A DNA stretch of 28,267 nt from positions 1 through 28,267 of IMG/VR virus record IMGVR_UViG_3300032242_000325; one strand, given 5' to 3'. Below, piece after piece: positions 1 to 5,244 of this stretch (its first letter is position 1; each line of letters begins with the position of its first letter). The DNA comes from a virus. Under the pieces are notes generated by a model. The model was not told the DNA's origin. It was given only the letters and a program-made list of their open reading frames with translations, and did no database searches. The translations under genes were made by a program, and so were the position numbers.

Positions 1-60
1 GCCTTTGCAGCCATCGTTGTAGGTGTGTGGATGCTTGTTGCAGCGGTGGTGGTGAAATGA
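1..60 (+). CDS. C-terminal end of a membrane protein (partial, 5' end outside window)
   Basis: Frame 1 is open from the first base and ends in TGA at 58-60. The 19 visible residues (AFAAIVVGVWMLVAAVVVK) are almost entirely hydrophobic and end in one lysine, as expected for a C-terminal membrane-spanning helix. The stop overlaps the next start as ATGA, the same coupling used throughout this operon, which supports this being a real gene end. The function cannot be told from so little. Confidence 0.6.
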   Translation, partial: AFAAIVVGVWMLVAAVVVK

Positions 61-278
61 CTGATGACGACATTCTCCGCATGGCAATTGAATGCCAACT
101 TGTAACGACTGGAAACCGCGAAGGAATTTACGCAGAAGCTCTTATGCGTTTTGCCCGTATGGCAATGCAGCATGAGCGTGAGAAATGCGCCAAGTTGTGC
201 GATAAATTTCGCAAAGAAAGCGCAAGCCACTGGCCTCTCAGGTTTGCAAACATGATACGAGCAAGGAGCAACACATGA
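57..278 (+). CDS. Small conserved phage protein, paralogue of the next gene
   Basis: A 73-residue soluble protein. I chose the ATG at 57 because it overlaps the upstream stop as ATGA; an in-frame GTG at 27 would add ten residues (MDACCSGGGE) that lie inside the upstream gene. Visible signature: ECQLV near residue 13, GIYAEALMRFARM, then HEREKCAKLCDKF and the end MIRARSNT. The E-L/A-RFA...HERE.CAKLC pattern is one I know from many small phage and prophage proteins of Burkholderiales; no function is known to me. It is clearly related to the downstream gene (ECKLV, GIYLKSLERFAEL, HEREECAKLC), which points to a tandem duplication. The gene end carries the Shine-Dalgarno sequence of the next gene (AAGGAG at 263-268). 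Confidence 0.85.
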   Translation: MTDDDILRMAIECQLVTTGNREGIYAEALMRFARMAMQHEREKCAKLCDKFRKESASHWPLRFANMIRARSNT

Positions 279-496
279 ACATCATTGAACTAGCACAGGA
301 GTGCAAACTTGTAGGTGAGCACCCGCACTTGGCGGGCATTTACCTAAAGTCCTTGGAACGCTTTGCCGAGTTGGTAGCAGCGCATGAGCGTGAGGAGTGT
401 GCCAAGTTGTGTTCTGCAATAAATAGTGAGTATGACGGGGAAGGAGTTTCAGCAAGTTGGATTGCCGAAGCAATTAGAGAAAGGAACAACACATGA
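275..496 (+). CDS. Small conserved phage protein, tandem paralogue of the preceding gene
   Basis: A 73-residue protein that starts at an ATGA overlap with the preceding gene. It shares with that gene the ECKLV motif, a GIY segment, an RFAEL helix, the HEREECAKLC block and an arginine-rich end closing in Asn-Thr (AIRERNNT against MIRARSNT). The two proteins have exactly equal length. The middle differs (GEHPHLA against TTGNREG), so the pair has diverged well past a recent copy. The two cysteines in CAKLC are conserved in both copies and could bind metal or simply be structural; this is inference. No function is known. The gene ends in AAGGAACAACACATGA, supplying the ribosome-binding site of the following gene. 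Confidence 0.85.
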   Translation: MNIIELAQECKLVGEHPHLAGIYLKSLERFAELVAAHEREECAKLCSAINSEYDGEGVSASWIAEAIRERNNT

Positions 497-792
497 ACAA
501 ACCACATAAACACGCAGAACTAATCAAGGCATGGGCCGATGGTGCTGAAATTGAATTTAGATGGGGTTGTCTTAATGATTGGACAAAACTTACAACCCCA
601 CGCTGGGATCAAGATGGTGATTACCGCATCAAGCCTGAGCCTAAGCCTGATGTTGTTAGATATTGGGAAGTATCATTTTTCGATTGTGAAATAAAAGGCT
701 CCGGTACTAAATACCAGAATAGTTTTGACAACCTCAAACTTACTTTTGATGGTGAGACAGGCAAACTCAAAGCAGCGGAGGTGTTGAAATGA
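493..792 (+). CDS. Conserved small phage protein (PRWDxDGDYRIKPEPK family)
   Basis: A 99-residue protein of a type often found in phages of Proteobacteria. The first half has an AWADGAEIEFRW segment followed by W...TTPRWDQDGDYRIKPEPKPD, a pattern I recognise as recurrent but of unknown function. The second half (VRYWEVSFFDCEIKG ... NLKLTFDGETGKLKAAEV) looks like a small beta-rich domain that binds or displays a loop. It starts at ATGA overlapping the preceding stop, with AAGGA at 481-485 as the ribosome-binding site. It ends in ATGA overlapping the next gene, with GGAGG just before that start. Probably cytoplasmic, early expressed, and of accessory role by position. Confidence 0.85.
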   Translation: MNKPHKHAELIKAWADGAEIEFRWGCLNDWTKLTTPRWDQDGDYRIKPEPKPDVVRYWEVSFFDCEIKGSGTKYQNSFDNLKLTFDGETGKLKAAEVLK

Positions 793-1004
793 CAGGCTAC
801 AAATCAAAGAAAGCAGCAGCGCAGGACAAACTGGAGCCGCCAGCATCACGGGCTTACGCTGTAATTGAAATGCGGGTAGGGGATGTGAAAACAAGATATT
901 GTTTAACGCAGGAACAGTTACATAATGCAACTGACCCTTGGCTGCTCATGGAAGTTTGCGCGGAGCGGTGCATAAGAGACCTCAAGGAAAGCACCAATGA
1001 CTAA
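789..1004 (+). CDS. Small hypothetical phage protein
   Basis: A 71-residue soluble protein whose start overlaps the preceding stop (ATGA) behind a strong GGAGGTG site. The N-terminus is basic (GYKSKKAAAQDK). The core SRAYAVIEMRVGDVKTRYCLTQEQL reads as two beta strands and a turn, followed by a helix (WLLMEVCAERCIRDLKE) with two cysteines. I do not recognise a named family. The last eight bases are shared with the next gene (ATGACTAA), so the two are translationally coupled. Confidence 0.75.
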   Translation: MTGYKSKKAAAQDKLEPPASRAYAVIEMRVGDVKTRYCLTQEQLHNATDPWLLMEVCAERCIRDLKESTND

Positions 1005-1374
1005 AACACAGCCAACACAAGATGCGTTTGACGAGTGGTGGGATAGCAATCACAACTTAAACGAAATCAACCCCTGCATGTATCACAGCTTTGAGTATTG
1101 GGCATGGGAAGGGTGGCACGCAGCCTTAGCACAGCCAGCGCAGGAGCCTGTGGCGTGGCAATGGTTAAATTCTGCACATTTTCGAAAAAAAATTCCTAAA
1201 AGCGCTAACAAAACTGAATGGAGCTCCGTTTACACCGTCCCACAACAGCGCCCTTGGGTAGGGCTGACGGAGGAAGAAGTAAATAATTTTTTAAAGGCTG
1301 TGTGGCCCCGTGAGGCTACGCCAGCAGACTACATCAGAGCCATAGAAGCCAAACTCAAGGAGAAGAACACATGA
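997..1374 (+). CDS. Conserved phage protein with FDEWW...AWEGWHAAL motif
   Basis: A 125-residue tryptophan-rich protein. The N-terminal third has FDEWWDSN, then FEYWAWEGWHAAL, a helical signature seen in many small phage and prophage proteins, often followed as here by a QPAQEPVAW linker. The C-terminal part (RPWVGLTEEEV ... YIRAIEAKLKEKN) is another module that recurs in these families. The modular look (motif, linker, motif) fits an exchangeable small phage gene; no function is known to me. It shares eight bases with the preceding gene and ends AAGGAGAAGAACACATGA, giving the next gene its ribosome-binding site. Confidence 0.8.
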   Translation: MTKTQPTQDAFDEWWDSNHNLNEINPCMYHSFEYWAWEGWHAALAQPAQEPVAWQWLNSAHFRKKIPKSANKTEWSSVYTVPQQRPWVGLTEEEVNNFLKAVWPREATPADYIRAIEAKLKEKNT

Positions 1375-1571
1375 CTTTTACACTAAAAATTGAGTCAAAT
1401 TCAGCACGTAAGACGTTGAACATAGTTACCCCCTGGAAACGCCGTGAAAGGGTCCAAAACGAGGCTTTAGCAAACTCTATAAACATTTGGGCGCAACCGG
1501 TCTATCAGCCGCCTAAAGACGAATACGTTCGTCCTGGTGCTTTGGACTACAAAAGGATAAAAGGAAAATGA
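1371..1571 (+). CDS. Small basic hypothetical protein
   Basis: A 66-residue, strongly basic protein (TPWKRRERVQNEA, then a PPKDEYVRPGALDYKRIKGK end). The opening MTFTLKIES is a plausible beta strand. It is joined to both neighbours by ATGA overlaps, which is the main reason to accept it as real. The charge would allow nucleic-acid binding, but no domain is recognisable, so that is only a possibility. Confidence 0.7.
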   Translation: MTFTLKIESNSARKTLNIVTPWKRRERVQNEALANSINIWAQPVYQPPKDEYVRPGALDYKRIKGK

Positions 1572-1792
1572 ATTACTTTGCAGACGGACAGGAATTTTTG
1601 TACCCAGTTGCAGGTGACCCTAGACCACCAGAGGATCATAAGGTGATCCTGTTAACCAAAGGTGGTGTATGTGTTGTTGGATCATGGAATGATTTTTTTT
1701 ACTTAGGCTGGTTACCCCTCCCCAAAAGAAATAAAGATAAGGAATTACAAATTGAGCAAATCAAGGCATCCAGACATCAGAAACGTGCTTAA
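1568..1792 (+). CDS. DUF551-like small phage protein
   Basis: A 74-residue protein with the layout of DUF551-type phage proteins: a short lead, then P.D.KVILLTKGGVCVVGSWND and a closing aromatic-proline element GWLPLPKR. In that family the motif usually reads as ...VLV...G....G.W......W.PLP. The family is widespread in phages and has no known function. The start overlaps the preceding stop (ATGA) and an AAGGA site lies just before it. Its last 41 bases overlap the next gene in another frame. A nested inverted repeat lies inside the gene at 1624-1666. Confidence 0.7.
   Translation: MNYFADGQEFLYPVAGDPRPPEDHKVILLTKGGVCVVGSWNDFFYLGWLPLPKRNKDKELQIEQIKASRHQKRA
1624..1666. repeat. Nested inverted repeat inside the DUF551-like gene
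   Basis: The inner arms AGGATCA (1632-1638) and TGATCCT (1644-1650) are perfect 7-base inverted repeats around TAAGG. The outer arms ACCACC (1624-1629) and GGTGGT (1661-1666) also match perfectly. It could be an mRNA hairpin or a dyad site for a DNA-binding protein. It lies about 90 bases upstream of the start of the HTH gene at 1752. Confidence 0.35.
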
Positions 1793-1994
1793 ACAGCACG
1801 AAGATGGCCTGACAGCAAATGAAATAAGCGAATTACTTAAACTTAATAAGGATTCAGTTAGAAACGCATTAACTTATATGCCTGATGTTTACATAGACAG
1901 ATGGCTTGAGGCACGACAGGGATTACGAGAACAAGCAGTGTGGTGTGTTGCCAACATACCGGAGAACTGTCCTAAACCAAACAGGAAAACGTAA
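1752..1994 (+). CDS. Small winged-helix/HTH DNA-binding protein, TTG start
   Basis: An 80-residue protein with a clear helix-turn-helix: residues 9-45 give helix (DIRNVLKQHEDG), then LTANEISELLKLNKDSVRNAL, the typical two-helix DNA reader, then TYMPDVYIDRW as a probable wing. The form matches small MarR/IclR-like winged helices used by phages as regulators. No effector or dimer domain is seen, so it probably acts by itself. I chose TTG at 1752 because AAGGAAT lies seven bases upstream and no ATG sits at the front of the domain; the rare start and the 41-base overlap with the preceding gene predict low expression. A role in controlling this operon is inference. Confidence 0.75.
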   Translation: MSKSRHPDIRNVLKQHEDGLTANEISELLKLNKDSVRNALTYMPDVYIDRWLEARQGLREQAVWCVANIPENCPKPNRKT

Positions 1995-2161
1995 TGAGTG
2001 ATTTGCCCAATTTTGGTGCTTGGTCCAACGAAAACTTAGCTAATTTCTGCAAAGATTCATATATTCGTATGCAAGAACAGCAGCAAGAATTACAACGTAT
2101 AAAACTATGTTTGCTGGCTATAAAGGACTTATTGTCTGACATAGAAACCGCAAAAGAATAG
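1994..2161 (+). CDS. 55-residue helical phage protein
   Basis: A short gene starting at a TAATG overlap with the HTH gene, behind AGGAAAA. The protein begins MSDLPNFGAWSNENLANFCK and continues as one long heptad-like helix (YIRMQEQQQELQRIKLCLLAIKDLLSDI), so it may be a coiled coil. The WSNENLANFC opening resembles small helical proteins I have seen in phage early regions; no function is known. It ends in TAG at 2159-2161, leaving 50 bases before the next start. Confidence 0.75.
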   Translation: MSDLPNFGAWSNENLANFCKDSYIRMQEQQQELQRIKLCLLAIKDLLSDIETAKE

Positions 2162-2211
2162 GCTAGGATGTGGCTGCAGCGACTTGCTGTAACCACATTT
2201 TTGGAGTTTTT

Positions 2212-2427
2212 ATGTATACGTTTGCTATTGTTTTTGATTTCGAAGACTTGCTGGATCTAATGGGTTTTGAAGAGATCATTGAAGACGAAGAAGTCGAAGA
2301 AGAGTACGAGTACGATGACGAAGGTACGGCGTATTGGTTCGATGAGGAAAATGATGTGTGGTACTGGTACGACGAGGAGTCGGATGACTGGTACGAATGC
2401 GAAGACGAAATTGAATACGAGTTTTAA
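2212..2427 (+). CDS. Hyperacidic, Trp/Tyr-rich small protein (possible DNA mimic)
   Basis: A 71-residue protein starting at ATG 2212 with GGAG seven bases before it; an in-frame GTG at 2170 lacks a site and would add an unrelated lead. By my count it has 32 Asp/Glu and no Lys, Arg or His, with 8 Tyr, 4 Trp and 6 Phe. The first 20 residues (MYTFAIVFDFEDLLDLMGFE) are partly hydrophobic; the rest alternates acidic runs with aromatic pairs (TAYWFDEEN, VWYWYDEES, DDWYECEDE), a repeat of roughly nine residues. Such composition is typical of proteins that imitate DNA, for example Ocr or Arn of other phages, but no sequence similarity to those is claimed. It is the last plus-strand gene before the terminator. 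Confidence 0.8.
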   Translation: MYTFAIVFDFEDLLDLMGFEEIIEDEEVEEEYEYDDEGTAYWFDEENDVWYWYDEESDDWYECEDEIEYEF

Positions 2428-2441
2428 TTTTGTCCATAAGA

Positions 2442-2468
2442 GTGGGCGGCTAATAACCGCCTACTTTT
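2442..2468 (+). terminator. Intrinsic terminator of the plus-strand operon
   Basis: GTGGGCGG (2442-2449) pairs with CCGCCTAC (2457-2464) as an 8-bp stem with one G-U wobble, loop CTAATAA, followed by TTTT. On the minus strand the wobble becomes an A-C mismatch and no T run follows, so it should stop plus-strand transcription better than minus. The stop codon of the convergent phosphoesterase gene (2450-2452) lies in the loop. Confidence 0.7.
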
Positions 2469-3403
2469 ATAACCTCACCCCTAAACTCAATCTCATCTTT
2501 ATTCCAGAAATGGAATAACTCAGGCCACAATAAACGCCCATTTTTGAGCGTCAGCATGGCAAATCCAGACCTGTGATTCAACGGATTATGTTCCGAGTAC
2601 GAAAATTGTGGTCCATAAGGGTCCGCTAATGTGCCTGTATCCACGCCAAACCGGTTTCCATTGTAATCAGCGTATGGAGTCACCTTCAAGCTGTGCAAAT
2701 GGCCTGTAACGATGGATGTACCGGCTCCAACAGTATTGTTATGGGTGGCATGGACTCCACCCTTGTAACGGTGCTTAACGATTAGGTCTTCTGTTATCCA
2801 GGCAGACCAACAAAAATTCCAGTCTTCAAAGTGGTCTTCTAGCTTAAATCCTGGGGTTTGAACATACTGTGGTGCATTAGATGCCAATCTCGCAGCAAAT
2901 CTCGCATCATGGTTGCCCATTGTCCATATCAGCTTTACATTTCGTCTGGCTTGTTTGGCAGTCTCCGAAACTTCCGACAGCATTGCTTTACAGGCATTCA
3001 GTTCTTGGATTACAGATGGAAGTTTTTCCCAACCCATAGGCGGGTGACGAGATATAGCAGCGCCATCAAAGGCATCCCCATTACAAATAACTGCTTTTGG
3101 GGAATACGTTTCAATCGCATATAGTAGAGCCTTAAACGCCGTTGAACGAATGCCAGGCCAAAAGTGAGCGTCCGAAAAAACGATGACTGTGCCATTTTCT
3201 ATCCCCAGATCAACTTTGTTTGGGAAGATGTGTTGCCGATAAACCCAACGCTGATCGTTTACCGGCAATACTTTCCCATGCTTTTCTTCTTGTCTTCTAC
3301 GTCTTCCATGCACTGCTCTTTCCGTAACGCCCAGTTCGTCTGCCACTAACTTTGCAGACTTTAATCTATTCCAAGATTCCAAAAACTGTTCTTCAGAAAT
3401 CAT
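2450..3403 (-). CDS. Calcineurin-like metallophosphoesterase with N-terminal HTH
   Basis: A 317-residue protein. I placed the start at 3403 (AAGGA five bases upstream); the frame stays open further, but that extension lies inside the lysozyme gene and has no site. Residues 8-42 form an HTH-like basic segment (KLVADELGVTERAVHGRRRR). The catalytic domain has the family motifs in order: SDAHFW with D78 and H80, NGDAFDG with D110 and D113, GNHD at 163-166, a histidine block HATH at 218-221, and GHLH at 234-237. These bind two metal ions in phosphoesterases of the Mre11/calcineurin fold, so it probably hydrolyses a phosphodiester or phosphomonoester; the HTH suggests a nucleic-acid substrate, as inference. 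It is the last gene of the late operon, eight bases after lysozyme. Confidence 0.9.
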   Translation of the reverse strand: MISEEQFLESWNRLKSAKLVADELGVTERAVHGRRRRQEEKHGKVLPVNDQRWVYRQHIFPNKVDLGIENGTVIVFSDAHFWPGIRSTAFKALLYAIETYSPKAVICNGDAFDGAAISRHPPMGWEKLPSVIQELNACKAMLSEVSETAKQARRNVKLIWTMGNHDARFAARLASNAPQYVQTPGFKLEDHFEDWNFCWSAWITEDLIVKHRYKGGVHATHNNTVGAGTSIVTGHLHSLKVTPYADYNGNRFGVDTGTLADPYGPQFSYSEHNPLNHRSGFAMLTLKNGRLLWPELFHFWNKDEIEFRGEVIKVGGY

Positions 3404-3411
3404 ACAAATCC

Positions 3412-3852
3412 TTATAGGAGCAGGGCTTCTGCTTTTCGGCGTTTGTCTAATCCTGGAAGGACTTTGCCACCGCCTTTGTTCCACAATAACAATTGTTCCT
3501 TGGCGGCTTCCCAGTCTTGCTCATTGATTTTTCGCTTCAATGTACTGGTTTGGAGTCTGCCAACTCCGAGGTTATAACAGAAGTCTATGATGGCATTACA
3601 CTTACGTTCATCTGTTAACAAAATAGGACAATTACGCAACACACCTGGCAGATAGGTAAATTGCAGTTCGTGAAGCAGTAACGTTTCAGCAATTGTTTCA
3701 CTAATCGGCTCATCAGATAGTGCAACCTTTGCACCACTTGCGTAATAGGTAGACCCATATCCAATAGTGGGTACACCAGCAGGGCAGAGATAGGGTTTAC
3801 TTCTAAATCCTTCAAACTGCTTACATAGTGCTGCTGCTATATCGAGGTTCAT
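3412..3852 (-). CDS. Endolysin, GH24 (T4-type) lysozyme
   Basis: A 146-residue muramidase that cuts the glycan strands of peptidoglycan to release progeny. The N-terminal motif FEGFRSKPYLCPAGVPTIGYG is diagnostic of GH24. The catalytic positions follow the known Glu-8aa-(Asp/Cys)-5aa-Thr spacing: E14, C23, T29; the middle residue is Cys rather than Asp, as in a known subset of phage endolysins. The C-terminal part (ERKCNAIIDFCYNLGVGRLQTSTLKRKIN ... GLDKRRKAEALLL) matches the family's helical lobe, including the GL..RR.AE ending. There is no signal peptide or SAR segment, so it should need a holin. The ATGA overlap with the holin-like gene supports this start. Confidence 0.93.
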   Translation of the reverse strand: MNLDIAAALCKQFEGFRSKPYLCPAGVPTIGYGSTYYASGAKVALSDEPISETIAETLLLHELQFTYLPGVLRNCPILLTDERKCNAIIDFCYNLGVGRLQTSTLKRKINEQDWEAAKEQLLLWNKGGGKVLPGLDKRRKAEALLL

Positions 3853-4343
3853 AGTCCACGTTTAGACAATGTACGATCAAGGAACCAGTAGTTTAACGTA
3901 CCGGAAACCAGAGCAGCAAAGTCTCCCGACATCATCAAATTGAACACTACGGCAGGTGGATCACCCAACAACCAGGAATTCCACGCAAACCAAACGTGAA
4001 TAAAGGACCAGATAAACAGAATCCAATAGGTGACGATAGGACGCACAGAAGCAGAAAGACTGGCTACCCATCCACCAGCCGCTTTAACCATTTCTGTTTG
4101 CTGTTCTATGGCTGAATTGAAGGCATTCATAACCCCTGCGTCTACAGTGGCTTCCCGCTGGGCTCCAATCTCTGCCAGTTTTTGTTGACCACGCAGGGTC
4201 TCGAGTTGGCATTGCTGACCAAACATTAGCAACTCATGGGCTCGTTCATCCTTTTTGTCCAACCACTTCAGGACTTCAGGAGCTAAACGGAATATGCCAC
4301 CAAGCAATGAGCCAAAAATACCGCCAGAAAGTATCTCAAACAT
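3849..4343 (-). CDS. Holin-like protein of the 3TM (GTA-type) family
   Basis: A 164-residue protein: a short amphipathic glycine-rich N-terminus (GGIFGSLLGGIFRL), a charged helical middle (about 25-90, LDKKDERAHELL ... QREATVDAG), then ASVRPIVTYWILFIWSFIH, a strong membrane helix at about 103-121, and a second hydrophobic stretch at about 130-155. The order (amphipathic start, coiled coil, W..S.RP, membrane helices) is that of the GTA_holin_3TM family, which I know as holins releasing gene transfer agents and phages. It overlaps the lysozyme start by ATGA, the expected holin-endolysin arrangement. Its site GAGAGG lies five bases from the ATG. Confidence 0.65.
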   Translation of the reverse strand: MFEILSGGIFGSLLGGIFRLAPEVLKWLDKKDERAHELLMFGQQCQLETLRGQQKLAEIGAQREATVDAGVMNAFNSAIEQQTEMVKAAGGWVASLSASVRPIVTYWILFIWSFIHVWFAWNSWLLGDPPAVVFNLMMSGDFAALVSGTLNYWFLDRTLSKRGL

Positions 4344-4345
4344 AA

Positions 4346-4840
4346 TTACCTCTCAATCAAAAACTGCCATGCCAAACCGCCCAGAGGGACCAAAACTGCT
4401 ATACCAGCCACAAATAGCAAGGCATTCATTATTGCCTCACCAAATGCCTCTTTGTCCTTTTGCTTCTTCTCTGCTATCACACGTTCCATTTCGGCACGTT
4501 CTTTGTGCATTCGGACTCTCTCTGCCATCATTTCTTCCCAGACCGGAGCATTGCCGGTCATAAACAACAAATCCTTTAATTCCCTTTCATGGTCCCTCAA
4601 AGCCTTGGAGGCCATTGCTATCTTGAGGGATTCTGAGTTTATTTGTGCATCTGTCTTTTGTAGATCAGCTATTCGGGCTTTAGTTGATGCCGAGTGAACT
4701 TGGTCCGCTGCTGTGTAAAAGGCAGAGAATTGCCCATAAAGTGACTTTACATCCTTGCCCAGAGCCACCGCATCCTTGATGTGCTTCACCACGGACTGTG
4801 CCGTAGCAAATGCCACTGTAATGCTGATGGGGTCTATCAC
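4346..4840 (-). CDS. Coiled-coil protein with C-terminal membrane anchor
   Basis: A 164-residue protein starting at GTG (GTGA overlap with the preceding gene's stop). The N-terminus MIDPISITVAFATAQSVV is amphipathic and followed by HIKDAVALGKDVKSLYGQF. Residues about 45-135 are a highly charged, probably coiled-coil helix (ERVRMHKERAEMERVIAEKK). Residues about 138-160 (ALLFVAGIAVLVPLGGLAW) make a membrane helix. I recognise the general type from podovirus lysis or tail regions but know no function. It has no lipobox cysteine, so it is not a u-spanin by sequence. It may be part of the lysis machinery or a membrane factor for DNA entry. Confidence 0.75.
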   Translation of the reverse strand: MIDPISITVAFATAQSVVKHIKDAVALGKDVKSLYGQFSAFYTAADQVHSASTKARIADLQKTDAQINSESLKIAMASKALRDHERELKDLLFMTGNAPVWEEMMAERVRMHKERAEMERVIAEKKQKDKEAFGEAIMNALLFVAGIAVLVPLGGLAWQFLIER

Positions 4841-5058
4841 TTCTTGGGCTCATGTTTCAGTACCAGTGTCCATCGGCAGAGTTTGCCATCCTTTACAAAT
4901 TCGTTTACACCAATCTTTTGATCGGGTTTTAATTCTTTACAAACTAGTTCTATTTTTTGCTGAGTGTTGGGCCAGGGATTTTCACCAGAAGCAATCTGGT
5001 TATTTAAATCCATGATCCCGAAGAAAATCAAGAAAAACGTAACCAATGCCAACAACAA
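4837..5058 (-). CDS. Small protein with uncertain start; possible N-terminal membrane segment
   Basis: Translated from TTG at 5058 it has 73 residues with a hydrophobic lead (LLALVTFFLIFFGIM) and a short polar part with two cysteines (IELVCKELK, GKLCRWTLVL). An ATG at 5013 would give a 58-residue soluble form starting MDLNNQIASGENPWPN; neither start has a strong ribosome-binding site. The first 59 bases overlap the end of the preceding gene, and both frames there encode hydrophobic residues. Its stop overlaps the next start (GTGA). If the long form is made it would be an inner-membrane or secreted protein, possibly part of lysis; this is inference. Confidence 0.6.
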   Translation of the reverse strand: MLLALVTFFLIFFGIMDLNNQIASGENPWPNTQQKIELVCKELKPDQKIGVNEFVKDGKLCRWTLVLKHEPKK

Positions 5059-5236
5059 TCATCCAGATCAGACTAGTCAAAGTCTTTTCAATGATTGCTT
5101 TACGAAGGGCAATAGACTGAGCCTCTTTTTCTATTGCCATACGAACCCAACGTTGTTCATCATCGGTCAACGAATTAACCGTTTTGAGTTGGTCCATCAA
5201 CTCCGTAATTAATTCTTTGCGGTCTTCTGGGCTCAT
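5000..5236 (-). CDS. Small tail-anchored membrane protein
   Basis: A 78-residue protein. The N-terminal two thirds are charged helix (SPEDRKELITELMDQLKTV, then DDEQRWVRMAIEKEAQ and RKAIIEKTLTS); residues 54-72 (SLIWMIVVGIGYVFLDFL) form one membrane helix, with a basic tail RDHGFK. AGGAC seven bases before the ATG supports the start, eight bases after the upstream stop. The RKAIIEKT..LIW pattern occurs in small membrane proteins near lysis genes of other podoviruses as I recall, so a holin or antiholin-like role is possible but unproved. Confidence 0.7.
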   Translation of the reverse strand: MSPEDRKELITELMDQLKTVNSLTDDEQRWVRMAIEKEAQSIALRKAIIEKTLTSLIWMIVVGIGYVFLDFLRDHGFK

Positions 5237-5244
5237 GTTAAGTC

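Noticed and set aside
2170-2211. GTG start extension of the hyperacidic protein
   Set aside because: No ribosome-binding site and a neutral Cys/His-containing lead unlike the rest; the ATG at 2212 has GGAG.
3403-3484. N-terminal extension of the phosphoesterase frame into the lysozyme gene
   Set aside because: It would overlap the lysozyme end by 73 bases and has no ribosome-binding site, while the ATG at 3403 has AAGGA at the right distance.
4346-4840. u-spanin identity for the coiled-coil membrane protein
   Set aside because: It has a C-terminal membrane helix and coiled coil, but no N-terminal lipobox cysteine.
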